Shown here piece by piece: positions 46,470 to 57,714 of a stretch of DNA of 64,000 nt. This DNA is from Ischnura elegans. Taxonomy: Eukaryota > Arthropoda > Insecta > Odonata > Coenagrionidae. Each line of letters opens with the position of its first letter. Positions within the stretch are counted from its first letter, which is position 1. Location: the NCBI RefSeq assembly GCF_921293095.1, contig NC_060254.1, positions 1-64,000 of the forward strand. The letters run 5' to 3'. Under the pieces are notes generated by a model that did not search any database, was not told where the DNA came from, and saw only the letters and a list, made by a program, of their open reading frames with translations. The position numbers and the translations under genes were made by a program.

Positions 46470-48056
46470 TTAGTCTTCTTTGGAAAGTGGTATGCTTAAC
46501 AGGCGATGAATCATGGAATGAAAAGCCATAAGTTTGTGTGAGTAATGGTGTCTTGAACTTGCTGGGATGACATGATCGGTATAACAGGGTTTCCGAAAAA
46601 TGGAGAAGGAATGCCGGCATTTATCGAGTTTGATTGTAAGATCCAGATAATTTAAGCAATGGTTGGAGTCTCTTTCACAGGTAAATGAAATTGTAGGATG
46701 GATGTCATTCAAAAAACTCAAGAACATATCCAGTTGCCGATCAGTTCCATTCCAAAGCACAATAATATCGTCAACGTACCGGTACCAGTATACCACAGAC
46801 TTTAGTAGGCTATGCCCTGAGCTAAAAATTTTCCTTTCCAAACTATCAACAAAAACATCTGCCAGCAACGGAGAAAGTGGTGAGCCCATAGCGAGGCCAC
46901 TACTTTGTTTGTAAAATTTACCATCGAACTTGAAATAATTTTGTGCCACACATATTTTGAGAAGGGTGGATAATTCGTCCTTCATTTTCTTTGCAATATT
47001 GGCTGCCCCCAGGAGATCTATTGCCAGGCCGGTTGCTTCCTCTGGTGGCACACAAGTGAAAAGGTTGACGATATCAAAAGATACTAGTCTTGAGTTCTTC
47101 GGAGGTATGATGTCTTTAATTTTGTCCACAAGATCAAGCGAATTTTTGATACCACGCTTAGACATAAATGCAGAGTGCTGCGAGATCAGTTGAGTCAAGG
47201 TATGGGCAAGTTTGTGCGCTGGAGCGCTTATACTCGACACCACTGGTCTGATTGGTGCGTCCGGTTTGTGAATTTTAATGAGCCCATAAAGCCTAGGAGG
47301 AATAGGGTTTTTAGATAACAAAAAATGCTTATCTTTGGGTTGGAAAAGTTCTTTTGAGCTTCGTATGACATCTCTGATAGATTTTTGGTACTTCTGCGTA
47401 GGGTCTTTCTCCAACAGTGACAAATTTGATTTTTGAATAAATTCATAGCACTTCTTAATATAATCCTCCCGCTTCAAAATCACCAGGCAATTTCCTTTAT
47501 CAGCTTTCTGAATCACCAAATCTTCAGTCACTAGCTGTCTTTGAATTGATCGAACTGTTTTCAGCACTTGCACTGCATCTCTAGAAGGTCGTGAGTCACA
47601 TATAGCTGAATAAATCTTACATATCTCGTGGGCAACAACATGTTTCAGGCTTGTATCCGCTCGTTTAAGGGCAACATCGAACTCAATCGCTAACGTTTCC
47701 AGGTCACTACGGGTTATAGGAATCGGAGGGGCGTACTTTAGCCCTTTAGAAAGGACATCCATTTCTTCCACTTCAAATTTGTGATGAGATAGATTTAATA
47801 CTCTCTGGTGGAATTTATGGCATTGTGGTGCTCCATTGACGTCGTCGATCGCAGCCGTCGTCCGTCCTTTCAACCGCAGTATTTTACGATTTAGTATCTC
47901 ACGTTTCTTAAAAGCTGCTACACTGCTGAGTTGACGAACATAATCATCTATTGCTGACCATTCCACAGTGTGCAAGGAATGCGTAAGATCAACATGCAAA
48001 ATGAATAGATAGTAAGAGATGCTATCTCGGATTCCGTACCATTTTCTCAATTCCAC
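46470..48056 (-). pseudogene. Penelope-like element reverse transcriptase
   Basis: A 528-codon open frame without an ATG at its start, because the element is cut at the head-to-head junction. N-terminal helical region, then VIQKADKGNCLVILKREDYI, KNPIPPRLYGLIKIHKPDAP followed by IRPVVSSI, LVSFDIVNLFTCVPPEEA, FYKQSSGLAMGSPLSPLLAD and the catalytic YRYVDDIIVLW (YVDD at 427-430), and then NYLDLTI. These are the RT motifs of Penelope-like elements, which are related to telomerase RTs. The frame ends SIPLSKED, where a short indel separates it from the GIY-YIG domain. Otherwise no stops, so the copy is young. Confidence 0.88.
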
Positions 48057-48454
48057 CTTATTCCACCTTAAGGAGACTGATCGTTAAATGCAAGGACCAT
48101 ATAGACCGATTGGATAGATGTGGAGTATATTCTTTGAAATGCAGCGATTGCAATGGTGTATACGTGGGACAGACAGGAAGAAGTTTTGAAATTAGGAAAA
48201 AAGAACATTTAAGTGCTTACAAACATAATAAAGATGAAAAGAGTAATTTTGCTAAGCACTTAATATGTAACTGCCACAGAAGCGATTTTAAAATGAATAT
48301 TTTAAATTTTTGCAATGACCGCCGAGAACTGGATTCTAGGGAACAGTTAGAAATTTTAAAAATTATTGAAAATCAAGATAGTACCCTTATAAATGAATAT
48401 CTCTACCCATCCTTTTCACCTATTCTGGCGTCGGTTTTAAAATTCATCAAGTAA
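48056..48454 (+). pseudogene. GIY-YIG domain fragment of PLE copy 2
   Basis: An open frame running from the junction to the normal stop. The last 114 residues, from the ATG at 48110, are identical to the end of copy 1, including GVYSLKC-DCNGVYVGQTGRS. It lacks the RT and cannot act alone. The identity shows that both copies arose in one event or very recently. Confidence 0.85.
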
Positions 48455-48490
48455 CTAGGTAACAACAAGATTAACAACAAGATAAACAAA

Positions 48491-48549
48491 TTATAATTAG
48501 CGCCTGATGATGATGATTACTCATTGAAACCCGGGTCGCGCTCTTATAA
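48491..48549 (+). ncRNA. hammerhead-ribozyme-like motif (type I layout)
   Basis: In order: stem I 5' strand TTATAATTAGCGC; CTGATGA box at 48504-48510; stem II ATGA-TTAC-TCAT; GAAA box at 48526-48529; minimal stem III CCCGGG; UC cleavage context at 48536-48537; stem I 3' strand GCGCTCTTATAA. AGCGC pairs with GCGCT, and after a small internal loop TTATAA pairs with TTATAA. All conserved hammerhead positions I can check are present. Type I hammerheads with very short stem III are established in Penelope-like elements. No activity is shown here. Confidence 0.72.
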
Positions 48550-48592
48550 AATAAGTGGTATAAGTAACTGTTTATATCCAGGAAATAATGGA

Positions 48593-50076
48593 ATACCACA
48601 TAGTTAACCAAGAGTTAGTGAATTTTCTTCCTTTATTGCCTTCTACCATCTTCCGATTTATATTATCAAAGATAAATGACCTCCTAGCAGCATACGCGGG
48701 ATGAATTTTGCTGTATTGGAGGCGTGGGAGGGGTAGAAGCGAGCGGGGAGGGGAGGGGATCGGCCTGCGGCTCTTGTATCCGCGACGCTGCGTGGGCGTT
48801 GAAATATTTTCTTCGCGGGCGCGGACTCAAATTAGGCATTTTGTGGCTAAACGGTGGCAGATACGTCAATATGCACGAAATATTTGCCCTAAAAGGGCAG
48901 TAACTCGGCAAAATCTATAGGAAATGACCATAAAATACTATATTTTTCGATTTTCGACCTTCCCCCCCTAAATTGCATTTGAGCGAGGGTCAGAGGTTCA
49001 CCTAGAGGTCTCAAATTTTTCAGGCCTTATTTTTGATCGGTTCCACAACTTTTTTTCATTGGGCCAGATGGATTTGAAAAAAAATCGATTTTTCCGATCC
49101 GCCCTAGTGGACACTGACGCATCCTCACTCCTGCGAGACCGGCTGCTAACGTCGTCGACATGGAGTGATGACGGGGATGGCGGGGGGAGGGGAAAGAGGG
49201 GAGGGACCACTGGAGGGTGGGGCTGAACATTCCTCGCATTCCGACCAAGGTCGCGTCAAGAGACACACCCATTTTCGCTGCACTCATTTGCCCTGGCATT
49301 CGGACGTTCCCTCCCCTCCGTCACCAGCACTGGGGGATGGGGAGTGGAGGGGAACAACTCCCAAGCGTTGGAAGCGAAGCCGCCGCCGGCGCGCCACATA
49401 TGCCGGCGGGCGAACTAAAAACATTCGAGGGGGGCGACACCGCACGATGAATTAGGCCATTTTTCGCCCTGGGCGCGCGCTAACGCCGCAATCTCTATTT
49501 ACGCTACGCCCAGGGGACATAATAGAAATATTTACGCATGGCCCCTGGCGTGTCGGGCGTTGAGTGGACGTCCTCAGAAGCACATGACACGGGGGCAGGG
49601 ATGAGAGGGGGGTGCGGGATAAGAGGGGTGGTTCATTTCCTGGAATTCACAATCCACTACAACCTCGAATCGTAAACGCCCGGATCATGGCCACCTTTAA
49701 TACAGGCCGGAACATGCAATTTGGCGACAGCGCTTTACGTCCTACTCTGCACATCGCCTAGGGTCCGGTGGATCGGCCTCTCAGCTGTTCACGTTGTGTG
49801 ATGTTAAGACGGATGGACCTGCGTTCACCTCAAGACGAAGTCTCCGTTCACCTTCCCTTAAGTTAAACTACGGTAGGGTTGAGTTATTCGAGGGTGTCCT
49901 GGGGTCGGGGCATCAGCGATCGCCGACCGCAGTTGACATCACCAGACCTCCCTTGGTTGTTGAATTCTACCGGGATAAATGAGAAGCTGTGTGGAAATTA
50001 CAGAGTAGTTCCTTTTAGCTTATGTAGCAAAAATAGATGCATTGAAATGTCCGGTCGCAGTCCAAACTCACTAAGT
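48593..50076. other. no gene recognised
   Basis: It includes G-rich patches (48715-48780, 49160-49230). ORFs there are compositional, and no exon structure was seen. Confidence 0.35.
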
Positions 50077-50390
50077 TATCTACATCTACATAATACCCTG
50101 CGAACCACCTCTAGGGTGTTTGGCAGGGGGTGATCAATCATCAGCATGCAATTGGACTCCAACATGCACACCACAGAGTAAAAAAACGTCACGCATACTA
50201 ACAAATTATACTACTATGTATATGCTGTTAGAAATAATAACAAAGTTAAGAAACATGCATTAAGTTTTACAGAGGTTAGTTTGCTACACCACGAGTCATG
50301 CAAACTATTTACGAGTTCTATCGCTGCCGTTATAATCACTTATTGATCGTGGAAAAAATGACATTCGGAATCTGTCTGTTCTTAACTTGA
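50077..50390 (-). repeat. LINE 3' UTR and tail (copy G)
   Basis: Complement of the CGGCAGC-AGAACTCGT ... ACGGGACG-like ... CACCCTAGAGGTGG ... GATGTA tail, aligning with copies B and F over about 310 bp. A LINE endonuclease relic in the opposite orientation follows immediately. Confidence 0.82.
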
Positions 50391-50439
50391 GTTAGAGAAG
50401 GAGATAAGAGCAAGGGCGTATGAAACAAAACGTTGGCTG

Positions 50440-51120
50440 ACAGATGATGATTCAGGCAATGAGATCTTCCCAAAATCGTTCACAGTTTATCGGGAAGATA
50501 GAATTAAGAATGGGGGCGGAGTTTTTATTGCTGTAAAGAATTCAATCGTAAGCCAAGCGATAACAGTAAGTGAGACCAGCGTTGAATCAGTGTGGTGTTT
50601 AATTAAATGTTCAAATTCAAAACTATTTTATTATGTTCGTGTACATAAAACCTAACACAGATATAACGTCAATGTTGGATTTTCAAACTCAACTAAAGAG
50701 CATAGTATCCGGGTATCCTGAAAGAAACTTGATAGTAAGTGGAGATTTCAACGTACCTTCTATAGATTGGGAGACTTATAGCTTCATTCCTGGTGGGAGG
50801 GATAAAATGATTTGCGAGGATTTATTACACACTTTTACATCTAACTCATTGTTTCAAATAGCACCCGCACCAAACAGAGAATAAAGCATTCTTGATTTAT
50901 TAGCGACAAATATACCTCATCAGGTAATAAACGTTAGCGCCGTCGAAGGAATAAGTGCCCATAGCGTAATAACTGCAAAGTTATCTCTAAATACCGCTGT
51001 AAACTTTTAAAAAGGGCGTAAAGTTTTCATTTTTAAAAGAGCTGATTTTTATGGGTTTAACAGCCATCTGAAAAATGCTTTCCCCGTGATTCAAGAATCA
51101 ATATTAAAGTTACATGTACA
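50440..51120 (+). pseudogene. LINE endonuclease-domain relic (CR1/L2-type)
   Basis: The plus strand reads KRWLTDDDSGNEIFPKSFTV, then GGGVFIAVKNSIV, a frame change near 50630, then LIVSGDFNVPSIDWETYSFI, TSNSLFQIAP, a stop at 50884, SILDLLATNIP, a GIS-HS segment and further stops. This matches the endonuclease of the LINE at 32337 (TESWL, GGGVFIAVKD, GGDFNVPSIDWE, LDLLATNIPE, GISDHK). The SDH histidine context is mutated (SAHS), and no RT follows. An old fragment. Confidence 0.8.
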
Positions 51121-52442
51121 GTAGGCCGGCCCTCATTTTGAAGAATTGAGAAAAGTTATGTTTTCCTCATCTCAAAATGATCCAAATGAGATTTATATTC
51201 ACATGTTAAAATTTGGTTACTTTAAAATTACGGCAACCCGTGCCCCAAGGGCCCTAAGTACTGGGGACCCTAAATTGAGATTTTTGGGGCCGAAAAAGTG
51301 CCAGTACTATGTAGAACGTAATACATAGTAATGAAATTTAGGGCCTATTTTCTGTTTGTTTTGACCTATCTCTAAGCGTTTACGTGATATCGTCCGTCGT
51401 AATGCAATCCACCCCCAGGGCGCTACCCCGCACCGCGGCGCCGCTGAGGTACGGCCCGCACCAGTTACTAGAGATTTCCCCTCCACCCCCTCCCCTCCCT
51501 CGGCAAAGACTTTGATCCTGCTGGCAAGAAGTAGTCTTTGAAGAAATGTGCTTACGCTAGAAAGAATTTAATTGCCATGACAATACTTCCAATCAAAGTA
51601 ATCGATTTACTCGTATTTTCACTTGTCCATGAATTTCAGTGCAAATTAACTAAAATAAAATGCATTTTCGTATTTCTAATCTTTCACTGACAACCCATAT
51701 TTGGCATTTGAAGTGTATTTGCGGACGTTAGGGGTTGTGCTACGATGAAAATTCACACTTATTGTTAGTAATTAATTTTGAAAGCTTTCTTCCTTCTACG
51801 TGACTGACTTAAAATCTTGAATTAGTTTCACTCTCTGCACATTCATATACCTCTTGAAGACTCTGAATAATTTGCAAATTGTTCTTGTAATCAGGATGTT
51901 CATACCATTATTGCGTGGGCATATCAAAGATAGATTCCACTCTCTCTTAAGGCGTTATGGTAGTGACGGCTGGGAGCCGCTCTGGGCGACCGATGCCGAT
52001 CGTTTTTTCCTCTGCCGGAGTTCACATACCACTCAATTGCGGAAAAACTAGAAGATATAGAGACTTGCTGTTTTCTTTATTGTATTTAGGAGACGTGTAT
52101 TCACATACAGGGAGGAAATAAATAGTAATATGTCCTCAGGTGATCGAGAAAATCAAGTTGGACTTTGGCTAATTATAACTGGACTCCAAGCTAAAACATG
52201 AAATTTCTAAAACAAGTATTCTGTGGCTGCACCTTTCTTCCACAATCACCTTGAGACCCACAGTTCTATGTCAATTCGCTTGGCCTAAAATGGGTACACC
52301 GTGGAGTACTGCAGGCCCAAAACGGTGACGAAGGACGTGATTCGGGCCAATTCGAATTTCTTACCTCCCCTCGCCCCGCTCCGCCCTCCCAACAACGGCA
52401 ACGTCGCAGAAAGTGGAATGGGGAGTGATACCCTCAGACTAA
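51121..52442. other. no gene recognised
   Basis: Mostly AT-rich, with a G+C-rich patch at 51410-51510. No supported exon. Confidence 0.35.
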
Positions 52443-54863
52443 GGCCCGTATCCAGAAACCTCACTACTGCTAGATACGTCATCAGATGATGACGTAGCCG
52501 CTGTAGCGGCCGAGCACCGCTACGGGCACCGCTGCAAAAGTCTAGTGAGGTCCATGGCACACTACTCGCTACAAGTAATATGGCCGCCGGGTTTCGTCTG
52601 CTTATCGTCTCGCATTTATTATTAATAATTATTGATGTTTAAAGGGCTATAAGCTCATGATAATTATTTATTATTACTTAAAAAGATAGTAAGAATGCTT
52701 CAATAACCATATTTTGTCCTAATGAGTAAATATTTTACCTAATTTAACTACCAATAAATACTGTCAACAATACCGTGATGAAACCTCTTAGGATTCACCG
52801 TTTTATTTGCAATTAACTTCTAAACGGGCCCTGTCATGCCTTGAAAACCATTTATAATTAAATACAAATAAATTAGGGACACAAGAATGTCTCGCCTTGA
52901 TGCTTTTGAAATACTTTTTTACGAAAAATAACCATTGTCAACGCAACTATGCTGAAACCTCGTCGACTTTGCCATTCTAATAGCTATTAACTTTGGTATA
53001 GACAGTGGCTTTCCTTGAAAACCATTAATATTATATATACATATAAGTGCCCAAATAAAGTTGCAATCACCAGCTTTGTGTCTCTGATATCCAAAATTTG
53101 CGTAAAATACTCAAAGCGACAAAGTCGTCTTCCAGTCAGCTACGTCCATTCTCAGTTACTGCTAGTTTGAATAATTTCAGTTCCGAGCCATTGAAAACCA
53201 TGTTCAATTACGTGAAAACTTACCTATAATGATTTATGCCGTCACAAAAATGATGAGTTAAAGTTTAAGGGAAGGGTCGATGGAAATGGCATATTGCTTC
53301 TCAGTCCGTTTACAATAGCACATGATATTCATCTCATAATGAATGTCACGTAAATCTTTGGACGTTGCAATACAATACAAGTATCTATTGTATTACCTCA
53401 AAGTCTAAAATATCCAACTATACCAATGCAATCGACAGTTCTACGAGTATATTTGTCAACCACAATGACGAATTGCGCAAGTGACACCAAGGATTATTCA
53501 GCAATAAATACCACCACAAGAATTACTGAGTTCACAAACTTGTATTTATTAACGTCGTAAAACTCACTTTCAATTCAACAAATAAAATGATCACACTTTA
53601 CAAGAACACTTGTCCAAAAAAAAGTACTCACGAAGAAAATCAACATCAACACGACACGTACTGTTACTTCACAAATCTAATTAACACAAATTGCAAATAA
53701 AATTGTCCAGGAAATGTTCACACGAAGAAAATCGGGAGCGAATACACTAACTGTAACTTCACAAATCAAATTACACATACATTGCGGACACAAGAAGTCG
53801 GTAATTAGAGCGAAACATCGGCAGCGACGACCCGTACAACTTAATAACGGCACTATTTTTTAAAAATGCTCACTTTCCTTTCATTTCGCATTGTCAACAA
53901 TAATTGTAACAGATGAAACATTTTATTTAAAAAATCATCAATAAAGTCAGCACCGAAACTAGGGTGTCCTGAACAAAACTTGATGAGGTTACTCTTTTCC
54001 GCCCAGATTGGTGCATTTTCGGGGTGCGGGGTCTGGGGCATCGGCCGGCTTTCCCCGGCGGCAGAGCCGCCGAGGCCAGCCGGCAATCACCGGCGATCGA
54101 CACTAGTCGAGACACTTGATACACGTCGCGAGATTTCTGAACACGAAGATTTATCAGCATGTACCAGCTGGTTCTCAATGATAACTTTGCCGATTTAAAG
54201 GGACACTTTTCACATAATGAACGGAACCAGATTCACAGAAGAAACTTGAAGAACCAAGAAAATCCCATGGAACCGAGAATAAATTCCGTGTGAGATACCG
54301 CATCTCCTAAGACATCTTATTTCCACGAACACCACTAAAAAAGAGAAATTATATCAATAATTTCCATTCAGATTTTAAGAACAAGACAAAAGATTCTCCG
54401 CTGAAATTTCACAAATCACGGCCTAATAATGTGCTTACCTTCGTTACGCCATCGTGCCGATTAAAATTCAACCTCCACCTTCTTCCATGCCATAGCCTTT
54501 AAAGAAAGACTCACAGCATTGGTTTTCTTGCACTCCAATACAACTTTCCTATCAATAATTAGTTTTAAAATCAAACTCTTCTTCTACGCCGAGATTCTTC
54601 TTCCAACCCGTTTCCATTTTGCTTACAAACAAAGTCGCGTTGCGATATTCGTTATTCAATTGTCGCCCTTAGTTCCTCCCAAAGCCCGCATAGTAGGGAC
54701 TCAAAATGTCGCTAAATTCGTCTACGTCATCAATCCAGCCCAAAATAAATGTGGCAACACTGCCCCCACCCATTTGGAGCGTTTTGGAGTAGTGAGGTTT
54801 CTGGATACAGCATTCAGCGGTGCGCGCCGCTACAAGCTGAAGCATGGTTTCTGGATACGGCCC
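52443..54863. mobile_element. 2.4-kb non-coding TIR element with TAA duplication
   Basis: The left end begins GGCCCGTATCCAGAAACC and the right end is GGTTTCTGGATACGGCCC, with TAA at 52440-52442 and 54864-54866. A second GTAGTGAGGTTTCTGGATAC lies inside the right end (about 54793) and pairs with the left GTATCCAGAAACCTCACTAC. The interior shows no transposase. It contains a roughly 94-bp imperfect repeat (TACTTCACAAATC-AATTA, about 53675 and 53755) and a G+C-rich patch at 54000-54110. TAA and the GGCCCGT-type ends suggest a non-autonomous PIF/Harbinger element. Confidence 0.78.
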
Positions 54864-55189
54864 TAAGGCCTCGCTTCCGCCCGTCTCGCCGACGCGTGGA
54901 GACGAAGCAAGTATCAGGTTACCTATCGTTTTAAGGTGAGGTGGTGAGGTCGAAGAGAAGCGAATGAAATTCGCTTGGCCTTTCTCGATTTGTGGGGTGT
55001 AATGGCTCCTGCATGAGAGGCTGTCTGGCCCGCCCTCCCACCCATGTTTGATGTCCGACTGCCGTGACTCCTCAGCTTCTTCGCTTTTCTCCACCTATCG
55101 TGAGGACCCGGTAAGAGAGAGCAGTCGCGTCTGTCAGTTGAATATCTGCTGTTTCAGAGGTTGTGTGTGTCTGAAAGTGAGCTGAAGAT

Positions 55190-55248
55190 ATGGCGAAAGG
55201 AAAGGATAAGCGTCGCAGGAAAAAGAAAAGGAATATCGGAATACGGAA
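55190..55248 (+). CDS. candidate first coding exon of a host gene (very basic N-terminus)
   Basis: ATG at 55190 in a good context (GAAGATATGG), followed by 18 further codons rich in Lys and Arg (AKGKDKRRRKKKRNIGIRK). The exon ends exactly at a consensus donor (GTAAGT at 55249). The upstream sequence from about 54900 is G+C-richer and free of obvious transposon sequence. Reading through the donor gives an immediate stop. This could be a real first exon with a nuclear- or nucleolar-type basic signal, or chance. The downstream exon is not identified. Confidence 0.3.
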
Positions 55249-55401
55249 GTAAGTCACCGTATTATTCTGCATCCTCATTCCCTGCACAATTTTCCCCTTA
55301 ACAAAAATGAAGCTTAGAGACGGTAACATTTTTTGGTGGAAAATTCTGCTAATTAATTGCTGAATTTGTTCAAATAGGCAATAATTTATCATTATACAAT
55401 C

Positions 55402-55566
55402 CAGGGCCGGCCTTAGGGCGGGGCGACCGCCCTGGGGCCCGCGTTCGTGAAAAAATTAAAATATACTATAGTTTTGAAAACGCAATTTCAACTATTACTG
55501 TATTGTATTGTAAGGGCCCCGCATGAAGGTTCGCCCCTAGCCCCGCACCTGCTAGGGGCGGCCCTG
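55402..55566. mobile_element. 165-bp hAT-type MITE with 8-bp duplication
   Basis: It starts CAGGGCCGGCCTTAGG and ends CTAGGGGCGGCCCTG. The 8-bp word ATACAATC is directly repeated on both sides (55394-55401 and 55567-55574). CAGGG-type ends with 8-bp duplications identify hAT-superfamily non-autonomous elements. No coding capacity. Confidence 0.88.
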
Positions 55567-55574
55567 ATACAATC

Positions 55575-57714
55575 TTATCAACATAATAGTTAGCTGTTTA
55601 GCAGGTCAGGTTTCGTTGAATAACCTCCTGATAATCCTGTCTTGTGCATTCCCTTCATCCCCACTTACCATTGTCTCCTCTTCTAAATCAACCGTCCTTT
55701 TCTTTCGTTTTCTATCTCAGTTATTTCCACATGCTCCAGCCAGCTTTACATCCTTGTTTTGGTTGTATTCATCAGTCATCTGTTTTACCCCTGCAGTATC
55801 GCTTAATATATCTCTCGTCTTCCCAACTGAAATATAATTATCTGCTCCACACCTACAAAACCCACAAATGCCTTCTTAATTTTTTATCTATTAGGGCTAA
55901 ACAATACTCAGGTGATTTGTAACCATCCCGGCTATTTTTTAAATTTATAGAATACTTAGTCATCTTTTCCTACGTTTTAATCGCTCGATTTTTTACATTC
56001 CCTCATACCATTATTTCCTGGTCTTATACGTTTCTCTTCAAAATTCAATGTTTAGTATATTATATGTCTTTTTACCTCTCTCTCTCTCTTTTATTTTTTT
56101 ACATTTTCTTCTTCATCGCATTTTAGCCATCATGTCTAGTTAAATCCGTGGTTGCTTCTCTCGTCTTCCACTCCGATACCCAGCGTCTCCCTTTGTTTTT
56201 TTTTCCAGTGCCCGTTCACATTGATGCGGTAAATACATCTTTCATTTCCTGTCTCCATTTATTTACAACTTCTACTTACTGTTAGTCAAACCTTTAGCTT
56301 AAAAGCTCATCTTCACCATAGTATGGCTCTTAATTCTCCTTAATCTTCAAATAATAACACATAATCACTAAATCTATCATCGTTCGGAAGCCGCCGAAAA
56401 CTAATTCTGCTCACTTATTTCAATGACTCATCCCAAAATGGCCACATCCCTATCTTTTGTTCTTTGATAAACTTTCTATTTATCGAACATTTCCTCCACT
56501 TCTTCTCCTCTACTGACACTACCTGGCGTGTTCATGCATCTGGATGGCAAGTAGATTTTTAGTAAGTAAGTCTATTGAAATGTCTATCACTCTATCTATT
56601 TCCTAAAATACTTTATAAAATACAAAACTTCGTTTTTTTATCATGATTCGCACTCACTGTCTTACTCTTTCATTCACATTGCCGTAATATTCATTACCTC
56701 TACATTCCTCTTCCTTCTGTCCCAGCCTGTTTCATTTACTCCAGTAGTATCCATATTGATTTTTGGAAACTCTCTTCTCACTGCATTGCAACTCTGTTCC
56801 TATCGTAAATCATATGGTGGGACAATTCCGGACAATTTTTGTATTCAAATAATTCCTGTTCCATCGCTGTTTTTCTAAAGCTACTTTTGTCTTAGATCTT
56901 CACTGCGGGGTTTTTCCGTTGCCTGTATCGCATCCCCATGCTGCTGATCAGTGTACAGCTCATCTACGTCGAGGAGAGACTCAATGATCACCGCAGCTCT
57001 AAGACATCAGAGCACCATGACACTTCCACTCGCTTATTGTTAGCTAGAAGGATTCTACGTCTCTGCATCGTGTTGAAAACAAATGACGCACGACACTCGG
57101 TTTTTCACGGAGTTTATTAGGATGTGAATGTTCACTCGCAAGTAATTAATGCAAGGACTTAGCCAGCTGAAAACCCATTTCAATTCCGCATTAAAAATTA
57201 TATTCAAATGAAATTGTGGCCATCTTGCGAGGCATTTCTTTCATTCATCTACGTTTTTATCGTTCTTTGCTGTCAGCGTCACCCGGATTGTAAAGCTAAA
57301 ATAGTCGTCCAACATCGCTTTGCAAAAATTTGGTGTAAATATTTTCGCAGCAGTAACTGTTCGCTTCTTGAATGTACAACCCTGATATTGATTACCGTCG
57401 TCAATAAAAACTTGTATTGAGGAGAGGAGGCGAGGTAATCAGCAAAAAGAATCAAGTTCCCAGTCCTCCAACCTCTCGCTCCCCTCCCCCCACCACCTGA
57501 GGCGGATACCTATATATATGAATTTAAATTACCATCTCTTCATAATCCCTCGAGAAAGCGACCAGCATCATTCGGGAAACGTTGGGGCCACCTAAGAATT
57601 GACGCGGCGATTAGCCCAAAAGCTTTTATTCAACATGACGAGTACCCGCGAAAGTTTTAACGAAGAATTACATAGGCACGTGTCCTATATTCTCCTCATA
57701 CTATTTTAGAGGAT
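55575..57714. other. no gene recognised
   Basis: Pyrimidine-rich on the plus strand, with a CT microsatellite near 56078-56092. No domain-bearing ORF. Confidence 0.35.

Larger units (their letters stand above)
45719..48055 (-). mobile_element. Penelope-like element, 5'-truncated copy 1
   Basis: On the minus strand: reverse transcriptase ORF, GIY-YIG endonuclease domain, hammerhead-like sequence and a terminal segment ending CCAGGAAATAA. The RT-then-GIY-YIG order is diagnostic of Penelope-like elements. The 5' end stops at 48055, where a second copy starts on the opposite strand, so the two are head to head. Confidence 0.88.
48055..48592 (+). mobile_element. Penelope-like element, copy 2 (3' fragment), head to head with copy 1
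   Basis: Plus-strand copy of the last ~540 bp of the element, with the same GIY-YIG sequence, the same hammerhead-like motif and the same end (TTTATATCCAGGAAATAA). The junction has the string TTCCACCTTATTCCACCTTA, a repeated ATTCCACCTTA-like word shared by both copies. Confidence 0.88.
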
